Shown here one piece after another: positions 1 to 6,306 of a stretch of DNA of 9,362 nt. Under the pieces are notes generated by a model. It had not been told where the DNA came from. It did not search any database and saw only the letters and a program-made list of their open reading frames with translations. Source of the DNA: Planctomycetaceae bacterium (GTDB lineage Bacteria; Planctomycetota; Planctomycetia; Pirellulales; UBA1268); assembly GCA_947453125.1 (NCBI GenBank), contig CANGGC010000045.1, positions 1-9,362 of the forward strand, given 5' to 3'. Both the position numbers and the translations under genes were made by a program. Each line of letters starts with the position of its first letter. The first letter of the stretch is position 1.

Positions 1-785
1 GTGCCCCACTCGTCGGGGATCTTGTACTTGCGACGGTAGATGATCGCCCGTTCGTTCATCCAACTGCCGAAGACGGCCGTGATGGCGCCGATGAGCTGCT
101 CGAAGGGGTCCTGCGGGAAGGTCTTCCCGGTACGCTCCTTGATGAGCTTCTGGAAGCGGCTGATGAGATCCTTGAGGTGATCCTCGGTGAGCGCGGTGTC
201 TTCCTCGACGTGGGTCTGGTGCTTGACCTTCTCCATCACCTCTTCGAACGGGTCGTGCTCGTTCTCGTGGCGCTTTTGCACCCCCATGACGACGTCGCCG
301 TACATCTGGATGAAGCGGCGGTAGGAGTCGAAGGCGAAGCGACCGTTGCCGGTGGCCTTTTTAAGCCCCTCGACGGTCTTGTCGTTGAGGCCGAGGTTGA
401 GGATCGTGTCCATCATGCCCGGCATGCTGTCGCGGGCACCGGAGCGGACGCTGACGAGCAGCGCGTTGGCCGGGTCTCCGAACTTCTTCCCGGTCTCCTT
501 CTCGAGCATCTTCACGTAGTGGGCGATCTCCTCCTCGAGCCCCTTGGGAAACTTCTTCCCCGAGGTGTAGTAGTCGATGCACATCTGCGTCGTGATCGTG
601 AATCCCGGGGGAACCGGAAGCCCGATCTTCGTCATCTGCGCGAGGTTGGCCCCCTTGCCACCGATGATCGCCTTCATGGTGCCGTCGCCGTCGCACCGGT
701 CGGCGCCGAAGTAATAGATCATCCGCCCTGGCTTGGACGCGGCGGGCTTCTTGGCGGCGGACTTCTTCGCGGACGATTTGGCCAT
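1..785 (-). CDS. ppdK: Pyruvate, phosphate dikinase, N-terminal part (3' end beyond window)
   Basis: PPDK interconverts pyruvate + ATP + Pi and PEP + AMP + PPi in the cytoplasm. The 261 complete codons visible belong to the ATP-grasp nucleotide-binding domain. Residues 41-49 carry IGGKGANLA, with K44 matching the ATP-binding lysine of the clostridial enzyme. Residues 111-127 carry VSVRSGARDSMPGMMDT, with ATP-site arginine R114. FDSYRRFIQMYGDVVMG (152-168) and the RRKYKIPDEWG stretch (251-261) are also family hallmarks. Full-length enzymes are about 870-900 residues, so about 70% is missing past the left edge. The ATG at 785 is followed by a roughly 20-residue Lys/Ala/Ser-rich leader before the usual family start (MIYYFG, from residue 22). 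Starting at that internal Met22 is possible, but the promoter at 848-876 fits the upstream ATG. The Shine-Dalgarno is weak. Identity is secure; the exact start is moderately secure. Confidence 0.96.
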   Translation of the reverse strand, partial: MAKSSAKKSAAKKPAASKPGRMIYYFGADRCDGDGTMKAIIGGKGANLAQMTKIGLPVPPGFTITTQMCIDYYTSGKKFPKGLEEEIAHYVKMLEKETGKKFGDPANALLVSVRSGARDSMPGMMDTILNLGLNDKTVEGLKKATGNGRFAFDSYRRFIQMYGDVVMGVQKRHENEHDPFEEVMEKVKHQTHVEEDTALTEDHLKDLISRFQKLIKERTGKTFPQDPFEQLIGAITAVFGSWMNERAIIYRRKYKIPDEWG

Positions 786-847
786 AGGGGCGACGTGACC
801 TTTCGAGGAGGGAAAAACCTGCGGGAAAAAGGGTCTAAGCCGCGTCG

Positions 848-876
848 AATCTACGTTCACGTTTCCTGGGCGTCAA
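848..876 (-). promoter_or_regulatory. Putative sigma70-type promoter for ppdK
   Basis: Read on the minus strand, TTGACG (871-876) and TAGATT (848-853) are separated by exactly 17 bases. They match 5/6 and 4/6 of the -35 and -10 consensus. The predicted transcription start is near 841, giving a leader of about 55 nt before the ppdK ATG at 785. It is the best promoter-like match I saw in the 267-bp gap between ppdK and the glycerol dehydrogenase gene. Sigma70 consensus use in Planctomycetota is less well established, so this is a sequence match only. Confidence 0.5.
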
Positions 877-918
877 CGCGGCGCCCCGGCGGGATGGCGG
901 CCGGGGGGCGAGAGGGCT

Positions 919-932
919 TTTGCCGCGGCAAA
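919..932. repeat. Perfect 14-bp palindrome upstream of ppdK
   Basis: TTTGCCGCGGCAAA is fully self-complementary with no spacer. It lies about 45 bp upstream of the predicted ppdK -35 element and about 120 bp downstream of the glycerol dehydrogenase stop. The position and LacI-like symmetric GC core suit a transcription-factor operator acting on ppdK, but no regulator gene is visible nearby. It lacks the T-tract expected of a terminator. The rest of the gap (786-1052) is GC-rich with short imperfect stems and no recognisable gene. Confidence 0.35.
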
Positions 933-1052
933 CGGCCAGTTTTCTCCCCGGGCTCGAGGAGGCCAGCAGGGAGCCCGCAGGAGGGGGGATCGCGGCTTTC
1001 CGGGCGGCCGGCCCGCCGGGGCTGCGGCCATTTCTTCCCGGTCAGAGGCCGG

Positions 1053-2177
1053 TCAGCCCCCCTGCCCCGCCGCGTCGGCACGGCGGATCGCCTCCTCCAC
1101 CATCCCGGCCGTTACTGGGAACGGCTCGTTGTGCGTTACCTCCCCCGGCTGCACCGCACGCTCCGCGATCCGGCGGAGCATTGCCCCGTCGATTGCGCCG
1201 AGGCCGATCTGTCGGAGCGTCACCGGCAATCCAACCGATCGGCAGAAGGCGAGGACCTCGTCGATCTCTCCGGCCGGCGCATCCTCGAGGCAGAGCTGCG
1301 CGAGCGTCCCGAAGGCGACCTTCTCCCCATGAAGCGCGATGTGGCACCCTGGGGCCACCGTCAATCCGTTGTGGATTCCATGGGCCGCCGCCAGCCCTGC
1401 CGACTCGAAGCCGAGCCCCGAGAGGAGCGTGTTGGCCTCCACGATCCGCTCGAAGGCCCCCCGAGCTCCGGCGTCGAGCGTGCCGGCGCCATCGAGTTGC
1501 CCTGCTCGGTGGGCCGCCAGCGCCAAGGCTCCATCCGCCCGCAGCGTCCTCCAGCAGAGCTCGGCAAGGGCCAGCGCCGCGCGGGTCGTCGTTCCGCCAC
1601 GGCTGTGGATCGCTCCCGAACGGGCGCAGGCCCGGGCCTCAAACCAGGTCGACAGCGCATCCCCCATCCCCGCGACGAGGTAGCGGTCGGGCGCGGCGAG
1701 GATGACGTCGGTGTCGACGAGGACGAGAGCGGGGTTTTGCGGATGGAGCCGCACCTCCTCAACAACGCCCGCGTCGCTGTAGACGACGGAGATCGCGCTG
1801 GTCGGTGCGTCGGTCGACGCGATCGTCGGCAGGGAGACGATGTCGAGCTCGAGTTCTGCGGCCACCGCGCGGGCCGTGTCGATCGCCTTCCCGCCTCCTG
1901 CCCCGACGATCGTCTGCGCCGAGAGGCGCCTTGCCACATCGGCCACGGCGGCGATCTCGCGCCGGGAACATTCGCCGCCGAAGGGGTGGATGGCAGGGGC
2001 GAAGCCGGCGCGCTCGAGCGACTGTTCCCAGATCGCACCGAGCCTCCGGATCGCCGAGGCACCGGCGAGGACGAGCACCGGCCCTCCGAGCCCGAGCCGC
2101 GTCATCTCGTCCCCGAGCGTGGCCGCCACCCCCGGCCCCTGCACGTATCGCGCCGGCCCTGCAAACACCTCAGCCAT
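1053..2177 (-). CDS. gldA: Glycerol dehydrogenase (NAD-dependent, metal-dependent GldA family)
   Basis: This cytoplasmic enzyme oxidises glycerol to dihydroxyacetone with NAD+. The 374 residues align along their length with E. coli GldA (367 aa). Shared features are KYIQG-like RYVQG at 10-14, FGGEC (66-70), the NAD-binding GGGK (94-97) and PTIASTDAPTSA (117-128). Also present are GDALSTWFEARAC (172-184), GFESAGLAAAHGIHNGLT (256-273) and LHGEKVAFGTL (282-292). The expected zinc ligands are all present as D173, H266 and H283. Residues about 222-239 (Gly/Ala/Asp-rich) form an insertion of roughly 12 residues relative to E. coli. The ATG at 2177 has a good Shine-Dalgarno. The gene begins only 45 bp after the vapC stop, so it may depend partly on vapBC transcription. 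A polyol or glycerol-1-phosphate dehydrogenase is less likely, given the strong GldA-specific motifs. Confidence 0.94.
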   Translation of the reverse strand: MAEVFAGPARYVQGPGVAATLGDEMTRLGLGGPVLVLAGASAIRRLGAIWEQSLERAGFAPAIHPFGGECSRREIAAVADVARRLSAQTIVGAGGGKAIDTARAVAAELELDIVSLPTIASTDAPTSAISVVYSDAGVVEEVRLHPQNPALVLVDTDVILAAPDRYLVAGMGDALSTWFEARACARSGAIHSRGGTTTRAALALAELCWRTLRADGALALAAHRAGQLDGAGTLDAGARGAFERIVEANTLLSGLGFESAGLAAAHGIHNGLTVAPGCHIALHGEKVAFGTLAQLCLEDAPAGEIDEVLAFCRSVGLPVTLRQIGLGAIDGAMLRRIAERAVQPGEVTHNEPFPVTAGMVEEAIRRADAAGQGG

Positions 2178-2184
2178 GGTCAGG

Positions 2185-2189
2185 CTCCT
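2185..2189 (-). promoter_or_regulatory. Ribosome binding site of gldA
   Basis: AGGAG on the minus strand lies 7 nt before the ATG at 2177 and fixes that start. The 45 bp between vapC and gldA contain this site but no convincing -35/-10 pair. Confidence 0.7.
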
Positions 2190-2222
2190 GGAGTACCTTG
2201 GACACGTGCCGTTGCGGATTCG

Positions 2223-2657
2223 TCAGCTCATCGCCAGGGGATTCATCCATCGTAGGCCCGTAAATCTGGCGAAATCGGTGTCGTTGGAATGGACCGTGGC
2301 CTGCATCTCCACGGCGATCGCGGCGATGTGGGCATCGGTCATCAAGGGCGAGACCAGCGTCCCTGATTGGGCGAACGACGCGAGGATATCGAGATGCCTT
2401 GGGCCTGGCTGAATGGGATCGACCGAGGGCAGGGCCAGCCACGACCGGACATGGGTCAGTGCCAAGCTCGGCGGCATCGGCTCTGTCATGACACTGCGGC
2501 TGGTCATGATGCGGAGGAACCCGACCGACACGACCCAGGGAATGCCGACGGGCTCGCGGCGACCGAGCAATCCCTCCCACCAGGCGCGGGCTCGGGGGTG
2601 GTGCGGGGCTTTCGAGTCGTAGGCATACACGAGCAGGTTGACATCCGGGACGATCAT
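2223..2657 (-). CDS. vapC: VapC-family PIN-domain toxin ribonuclease
   Basis: Toxin of a type II toxin-antitoxin pair; VapC proteins are Mg2+-dependent RNases that typically cut tRNA or rRNA. The 144-residue length is normal. The PIN signature starts immediately with D5 in PDVNLLVYAYD (4-14). Later acidic positions are D108 in TDAHIAAIA (107-115) and D126/D128 in SNDTDFARF (124-132). The C-terminal GLRWMNPL (134-141) is typical of one large VapC subgroup. The central segment PWVVSVGFLRIMTS (40-53), where many PIN domains carry a conserved acidic residue, shows none, so the metal site would rest on the Asp residues. The ATG is 8 nt after the vapB stop with no clear Shine-Dalgarno, pointing to translational coupling, which would keep toxin below antitoxin. 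A chromosomal immunity or stress role is possible; the target cannot be read from sequence. Confidence 0.9.
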   Translation of the reverse strand: MIVPDVNLLVYAYDSKAPHHPRARAWWEGLLGRREPVGIPWVVSVGFLRIMTSRSVMTEPMPPSLALTHVRSWLALPSVDPIQPGPRHLDILASFAQSGTLVSPLMTDAHIAAIAVEMQATVHSNDTDFARFTGLRWMNPLAMS

Positions 2658-2665
2658 GACGCGGA

Positions 2666-2932
2666 TCAGCCAGAAGAGTGGAAGCGGAGAAAGTCCTCGG
2701 TTTCGAGGTCGTCGACGAGCCGATTCAGTCCGGCCGCATCGATGCCGGGCCGCAGTCCGCAGGCCTGCGGTTCAACGACGAAGGGGGTCGGCGCGGCGTC
2801 GGGACGATCCCCCAAGGAAATCCCACGGCGGATGGCGTCGTTGACGACCTCCTTGAAGCTCACGCCCAGCCGCCGGGCGAGCTTTGCGAGCTCCTTGGCG
2901 AGATCGTCGTCGAGGGTCAGCGTGGTGCGCAT
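2666..2932 (-). CDS. vapB: VapB-family antitoxin (ribbon-helix-helix)
   Basis: This 88-residue protein is the cognate antitoxin of the adjacent PIN toxin. The N-terminus MRTTLTLDDDLAKELAKLAR, followed by a helix ending GVSFKEVVNDAIRRGI (23-38), has the strand-helix-helix pattern of CopG/RHH DNA-binding antitoxins. The acidic C-terminal part (about 49-85, with GLRPGIDAAGLNRLVDDLETEDFL) matches the flexible toxin-wrapping tail of this VapB subgroup. The antitoxin gene comes first, as usual, and presumably represses its own promoter through the inverted repeat about 40 bp upstream. The Shine-Dalgarno at the ATG is poor (GAGAG about 10 nt upstream). Confidence 0.88.
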   Translation of the reverse strand: MRTTLTLDDDLAKELAKLARRLGVSFKEVVNDAIRRGISLGDRPDAAPTPFVVEPQACGLRPGIDAAGLNRLVDDLETEDFLRFHSSG

Positions 2933-2970
2933 CGCGCTTTGGCTCTCGGGAAACGCGGAAAACGACCATC

Positions 2971-2984
2971 GGCATCTTGATGCC
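2971..2984. repeat. Inverted repeat, candidate VapBC operator
   Basis: GGCATC-TT-GATGCC is a perfect 6-bp inverted repeat with a 2-bp centre. It covers the predicted -10 element of vapBC. RHH antitoxins bind such short palindromes in their own promoters, so occupation here would block transcription. Position and symmetry are seen; binding is inferred. Confidence 0.4.
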
Positions 2985-3002
2985 TTGGCGATTGAGCGTC
3001 AA
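2974..3002 (-). promoter_or_regulatory. Putative vapBC promoter
   Basis: On the minus strand TTGACG (2997-3002) is followed after 17 bases by CAAGAT (2974-2979). The -35 is strong; the -10 is weak (3/6 to TATAAT). It gives a leader of about 35 nt before vapB. The -35 hexamer and spacing are the same as for the ppdK promoter candidate. The remaining part of the 131-bp gap up to the 3064 stop shows no convincing terminator for the ABC operon. Confidence 0.4.
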
Positions 3003-3063
3003 GATACAGTTGGGAGAGGAGACGCTGTGGAGAGACCGTGGCAGGATCGCCGGGCAGGCCTTC

Positions 3064-6000
3064 TCACTCCGACGTGCCGAGCCAGCGGTCGATGATCGTG
3101 TCGATCGCGCCATCCTCGCGCATCGAGAGGATCACGGCGTTGAGCCGCTCGCGGAGCGGGCTCCCCGCGGGGAGCACCAGCCCGAAATCGAACGACTCAA
3201 ACACCGGCCCGACGAGCCGGTAGTTCGACCGGTCCGGCCGGGAGATCGCATTCCGGAGGGTCTGGTTCTCGAAGATGACCGCGTCCACCTCCCCGGCATC
3301 GGCGGCCGTAAACACGTCGTCAAGCGTGCGGAGCTCCACCGGGATCCCTCCCCGCGCCCGGATCGCCTGCCCCGCGACGCCGTTGGCCTGCGTGCCGATC
3401 ACGCGGCCGGCCATGTCGCGCGGCCCATGGATTGTCCCCCCGATCCGTTCGGCCGTGAGCGTCGCCGCCAGGCTCCCGGTGAACAGCGCGATCAGCACCG
3501 TGCCGACGAGCATCCACGCCGTAGCCAGGATCCGCCCCGGCACCGTGTCGACATGCTTGTCGTCGCAGCCACTGGCGATCAGCGTGCTGATCCCCCACCA
3601 TGTTCCCTCCCACACCCCGTGCCGCCAGTCACGTGGGAAACTCTTTTCGTTGACGCCGCGCTCCAACCACCAGAGCACATGCCCGACGAGCACCGTCAGC
3701 AAGACGAGCCCGGCAAGCAACTGCAACGCCCCGCGTGTGAGGAGGATCGAGAGCGGGCCGAAATAGGAATCATCGTCGGTCTTCGGGACCGCGATCCGCA
3801 GTCCCGAATGGAACACCGAGTGGGTGAAGTCAAACTCATCCTCCCGCTCGCGCGTCATCGCCACCGGCCCGAGGAACAGATCGACCTTCCCCTCCCGCAC
3901 CCCCTCGAGCCCCTCGGCGATCGAATCGGTGACGACGTATTCGGTGCCCACGCCGAGGCGGAGCGACATGTCGTCCCACATGTCGACCGATGGCCCTGTC
4001 GGTTTGCCATCGGTGATCCCGAGCGTCACGCCCACCGGCGCGACGCCGACCCGGAGCGTTTCCGCAGCGGAGACCGAGTCGCCTTCACCACCGGCCAGAC
4101 ACGCCGCAAAAAAGAGCGTGGTCATGGCGGCTCCGCGCCGCCCCCATGTCGCCGCAGCCACGAGCAGTCCTCCGAGAGTGAGCAATCCAAACGCCGCCGG
4201 CAGCACGCCGGCCGGGAGTGTCGTCGAGGCCCCGGTGGCGAGCGCCTCCATGCCCCCCTCAGCCACACCCCCGCCGGCGAGCGCCAGGAGGAGCAGCGGC
4301 ATCGTGTTGTGGACGGAGTGGAGCACGATCGCCGGGAGGATGCTTCCCGTGGCGACACGCAGCACGCCAGCCACGATCCCGAGTGAAAAGGTCGCCGGCA
4401 TCCGCTCCGGGAGAAGGTGGGCCGCGGCGAACAGCGCCGCCTGCACGACGACCGCGGCCGCGAGCCGCTTCCGCGTCGGGCGTTCGCCGGAGAGCGCCGA
4501 GAGGAGCCAGCCACGGAAGAGCAGTTCCTCGGCCACCGGCGGAAGGAGCGCCATGAGCGTCCAGGAAACCCACCACGGATGCCGCTGAATGAGGCCGATG
4601 AGCCGCTCGGAAAGGCTGCGGATGGCCGGCGAGACCTCCGTCCCCTGCAGCGCGAGCATCACCGCGGCGGAGACGATGAACAATCCCGCTCCGAGGCTCG
4701 CCGCCCCCAGGGCCGCCGCCATGGCCCGGCCTGCCGAGCGGGGAAGGCCAAGGCCGAGCGTCCGCACGACATCAACCCGCTGCCAGGCGAGCATCACCAG
4801 CAGTGGCAGGACCACCGCCACGCCCTGATGGATCGGGATGCCCATGAGGAGGTTTTCCGGTGTGAGGGCTTGGACATACCAGAGGGCCGCTAGCCCCACC
4901 ACGACCGGAATGATCCCCTGGGGGATGGTCGGGACGACGCGCGGGGCCGGCCGGGCGAGGACCCCGGCAGCGGCATCGGGGCCGCGGAAGAGGATCTCCT
5001 CGTCGGTGAGCAGGTGCGCGGTGCCGCGCAGCAGCAGCGCCGTCAGGACGGCCGATGAGAGGAGCGTGAGGAGGAGGGGGAGGAGCGCCTGGATGATCCC
5101 TCCCCCGCTGTGATCCGGCGTGCCTGTGAGGATGTCGCGGGCCACCATCACCTGCCCCGTGAACGGCACCAAGGCCAGGGGGCCGTCGCCGCGGAGCCCC
5201 GGCACGAGTGCCGTGCCGGCCAGCGCCGCCACGAGGAGGATCACCGGCGTGAGGGTGTTCTGCGCTTCCTTGCCACTCTTCGACGCCGTCGTCACCGCCA
5301 GGCAGGTCGCTGCGGCGAGCGCCGCCAAGCCGACGAACGCGATCACCGTCACCACCGCCCCGGCGCCGAGGGCCGGGAGGCGCGACGCCGCGCCGGGGGG
5401 GAGGAAGCGGAGGCCGACGGCACTGGTCAGGGCGATCGAGACGCAGTTGGCCGCGAGGGTGGCGAGGGTCACGGCGTAGACGGCGAGGAACTTCCCGAAC
5501 ACGATGCTGCCGGTGCTGCACGGGGCCATGAGGAGCGTCTCGATCGTTCCCCGCTCCTTCTCGCCGGCGATCGCGTCGATGGCCGGATAGAAGGCGCCGG
5601 TCATCGTCAGGACTGCGAGGAGGACGAGGATCGACGCGGTCAGGGCGGGGAGGATCTGCTCGGTGGCCACCGTCGGGGAGCCGGCCGTCTCCCCGAGATA
5701 GTGGAGGCGGATCGGCTGGAGAAGGCTCTCCGGCAATCCGGCCCGGCTCACCCGGCCGGTGCGGATCGCCTCGGCGACGCCGCGGATCACCCCCTCGAAC
5801 TGCTCGCGCGAACGCCCGATCGGGCGCCGCGAGGGGAAGCGGACGTCGAGGTCGACCGTCCCTTGGGCATCGAGGGCCGCAACGATTCCGGCCGGGGCAT
5901 CGACCCACACGTCGGCCGCGCCATCCTCGACCGCGGCGATCGCGGTTTCCGGCTCGCCATGGAGAAACGAGGTGCTCGAAGGCCAGGAGGCGTCTCCAGG

Positions 6001-6306
6001 GCCGGCCGGCTTCCCCCCCTTCACTACCCGATCGATTCGGGCGGCCAGTGCCCCGGCATCTTCGCCACTCATCGCCACGGTGAGCGGCGTCGGCGCGGCA
6101 CGGGCCTCGAGATCAGTGACCGCGGTGCGGACCCCGAGGGCACTGGAAAGCGCGACCAGCGGGTAGGTGACCATCGGGAGGAGCAGCGTGACAAACAGCG
6201 TCCTCCGGTCGCGGACGAACTCCAGCAGGTCGCGCCGGGCGATCGCCACGGCCGCGCCGAGGGGCGTGTTCACGGCAGCGTCGGGGATGGAGGATGGCGC
6301 GGTCAT
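3064..6306 (-). CDS. ABC-2 permease / CPBP protease / ionotropic glutamate receptor-like channel, single-frame composite
   Basis: One uninterrupted 1080-codon frame whose ATG overlaps the ATPase B stop (ATGA), with GGAGAGG 10 nt upstream. Residues 1-430 are an ABC-2/NatB-like permease: TM near 37-56, a large extracytoplasmic domain (60-215), TM near 219-241, hallmark GEKERGTIETLLMAP (248-262), then four more TMs. Residues 460-725 form a multi-TM CPBP domain with EELLFR (E593, E594, R598), FAAAH (H630) and HSVHN (H663, N667). Residues 750-1080 are a GluR0-type receptor: lobe S1 (751-843) with ligand Arg R821, helix M1 (855-880), pore loop (899-916) with GCD 913-915, helix M2 (925-950), lobe S2 (955-1080) with E1013. 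Permease-CPBP proteins usually end near residue 725. Whether the last third is truly fused, separately initiated, or joined by an indel is open. The receptor family call is strong; substrate and ligand are unknown. Confidence 0.85.
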   Translation of the reverse strand: MTAPSSIPDAAVNTPLGAAVAIARRDLLEFVRDRRTLFVTLLLPMVTYPLVALSSALGVRTAVTDLEARAAPTPLTVAMSGEDAGALAARIDRVVKGGKPAGPGDASWPSSTSFLHGEPETAIAAVEDGAADVWVDAPAGIVAALDAQGTVDLDVRFPSRRPIGRSREQFEGVIRGVAEAIRTGRVSRAGLPESLLQPIRLHYLGETAGSPTVATEQILPALTASILVLLAVLTMTGAFYPAIDAIAGEKERGTIETLLMAPCSTGSIVFGKFLAVYAVTLATLAANCVSIALTSAVGLRFLPPGAASRLPALGAGAVVTVIAFVGLAALAAATCLAVTTASKSGKEAQNTLTPVILLVAALAGTALVPGLRGDGPLALVPFTGQVMVARDILTGTPDHSGGGIIQALLPLLLTLLSSAVLTALLLRGTAHLLTDEEILFRGPDAAAGVLARPAPRVVPTIPQGIIPVVVGLAALWYVQALTPENLLMGIPIHQGVAVVLPLLVMLAWQRVDVVRTLGLGLPRSAGRAMAAALGAASLGAGLFIVSAAVMLALQGTEVSPAIRSLSERLIGLIQRHPWWVSWTLMALLPPVAEELLFRGWLLSALSGERPTRKRLAAAVVVQAALFAAAHLLPERMPATFSLGIVAGVLRVATGSILPAIVLHSVHNTMPLLLLALAGGGVAEGGMEALATGASTTLPAGVLPAAFGLLTLGGLLVAAATWGRRGAAMTTLFFAACLAGGEGDSVSAAETLRVGVAPVGVTLGITDGKPTGPSVDMWDDMSLRLGVGTEYVVTDSIAEGLEGVREGKVDLFLGPVAMTREREDEFDFTHSVFHSGLRIAVPKTDDDSYFGPLSILLTRGALQLLAGLVLLTVLVGHVLWWLERGVNEKSFPRDWRHGVWEGTWWGISTLIASGCDDKHVDTVPGRILATAWMLVGTVLIALFTGSLAATLTAERIGGTIHGPRDMAGRVIGTQANGVAGQAIRARGGIPVELRTLDDVFTAADAGEVDAVIFENQTLRNAISRPDRSNYRLVGPVFESFDFGLVLPAGSPLRERLNAVILSMREDGAIDTIIDRWLGTSE
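4122..4145 (-). other. Latent ATGA gene junction with G5 run between CPBP and receptor modules
   Basis: At 4122-4125 the minus strand reads ATGA: the ATG is in the receptor frame, the TGA in the neighbouring frame. This is the same overlap that joins genes at 6303-6306 and 7863-7866 in this operon. Removing one G from the run of five at 4141-4145 would put the CPBP frame onto that TGA, ending the protein in W-G-G-A-E-P-P. The layout therefore fits an ancestral two-gene arrangement joined by a one-base insertion, or an assembly error. Confidence 0.5.
4159..4173 (-). promoter_or_regulatory. Internal ribosome binding site and GTG start for the receptor module
   Basis: GGAGGA (4168-4173) lies 6 nt before an in-frame GTG (4159-4161, codon 716 of the composite). 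From there a separate 365-residue protein would begin with an Arg-Arg n-region and the hydrophobic run MTTLFFAACLAG, i.e. a usable Sec-type signal peptide, ahead of the ligand-binding lobe at LRVGV. A second candidate ATG (4123-4125) has GGAG 5 nt upstream. Both suggest the receptor-like channel can be made on its own from 4161 or 4125 down to 3064, with or without the fused form. Confidence 0.45.

Noticed and set aside
884..906. Stem of 7 GC pairs with a 9-nt loop as a terminator for gldA
   Set aside because: No T-tract follows on the minus strand, and it is about 150 bp past the stop and just upstream of the ppdK promoter; chance pairing in GC-rich DNA is likely.
1001..1015. CGGGC-GGCCG-GCCCG hairpin shortly after the gldA stop
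   Set aside because: The stem is only 5 bp with no T-run downstream, so it is too weak to call a terminator.
177..2255. Long plus-strand open frame (692 codons) spanning ppdK, gldA and the end of vapC
   Set aside because: It is antisense to three well-supported genes, crosses their intergenic gaps, is full of Arg/Gly/Pro/His, and shows no recognisable domain; GC-rich antisense artefact.
2884..4386. Plus-strand open frame of 500 codons opposite vapB and the receptor module
   Set aside because: Composition is Arg/His/Asp/Pro-rich with no domain pattern, and the minus strand codes for conserved motifs throughout; an antisense shadow.
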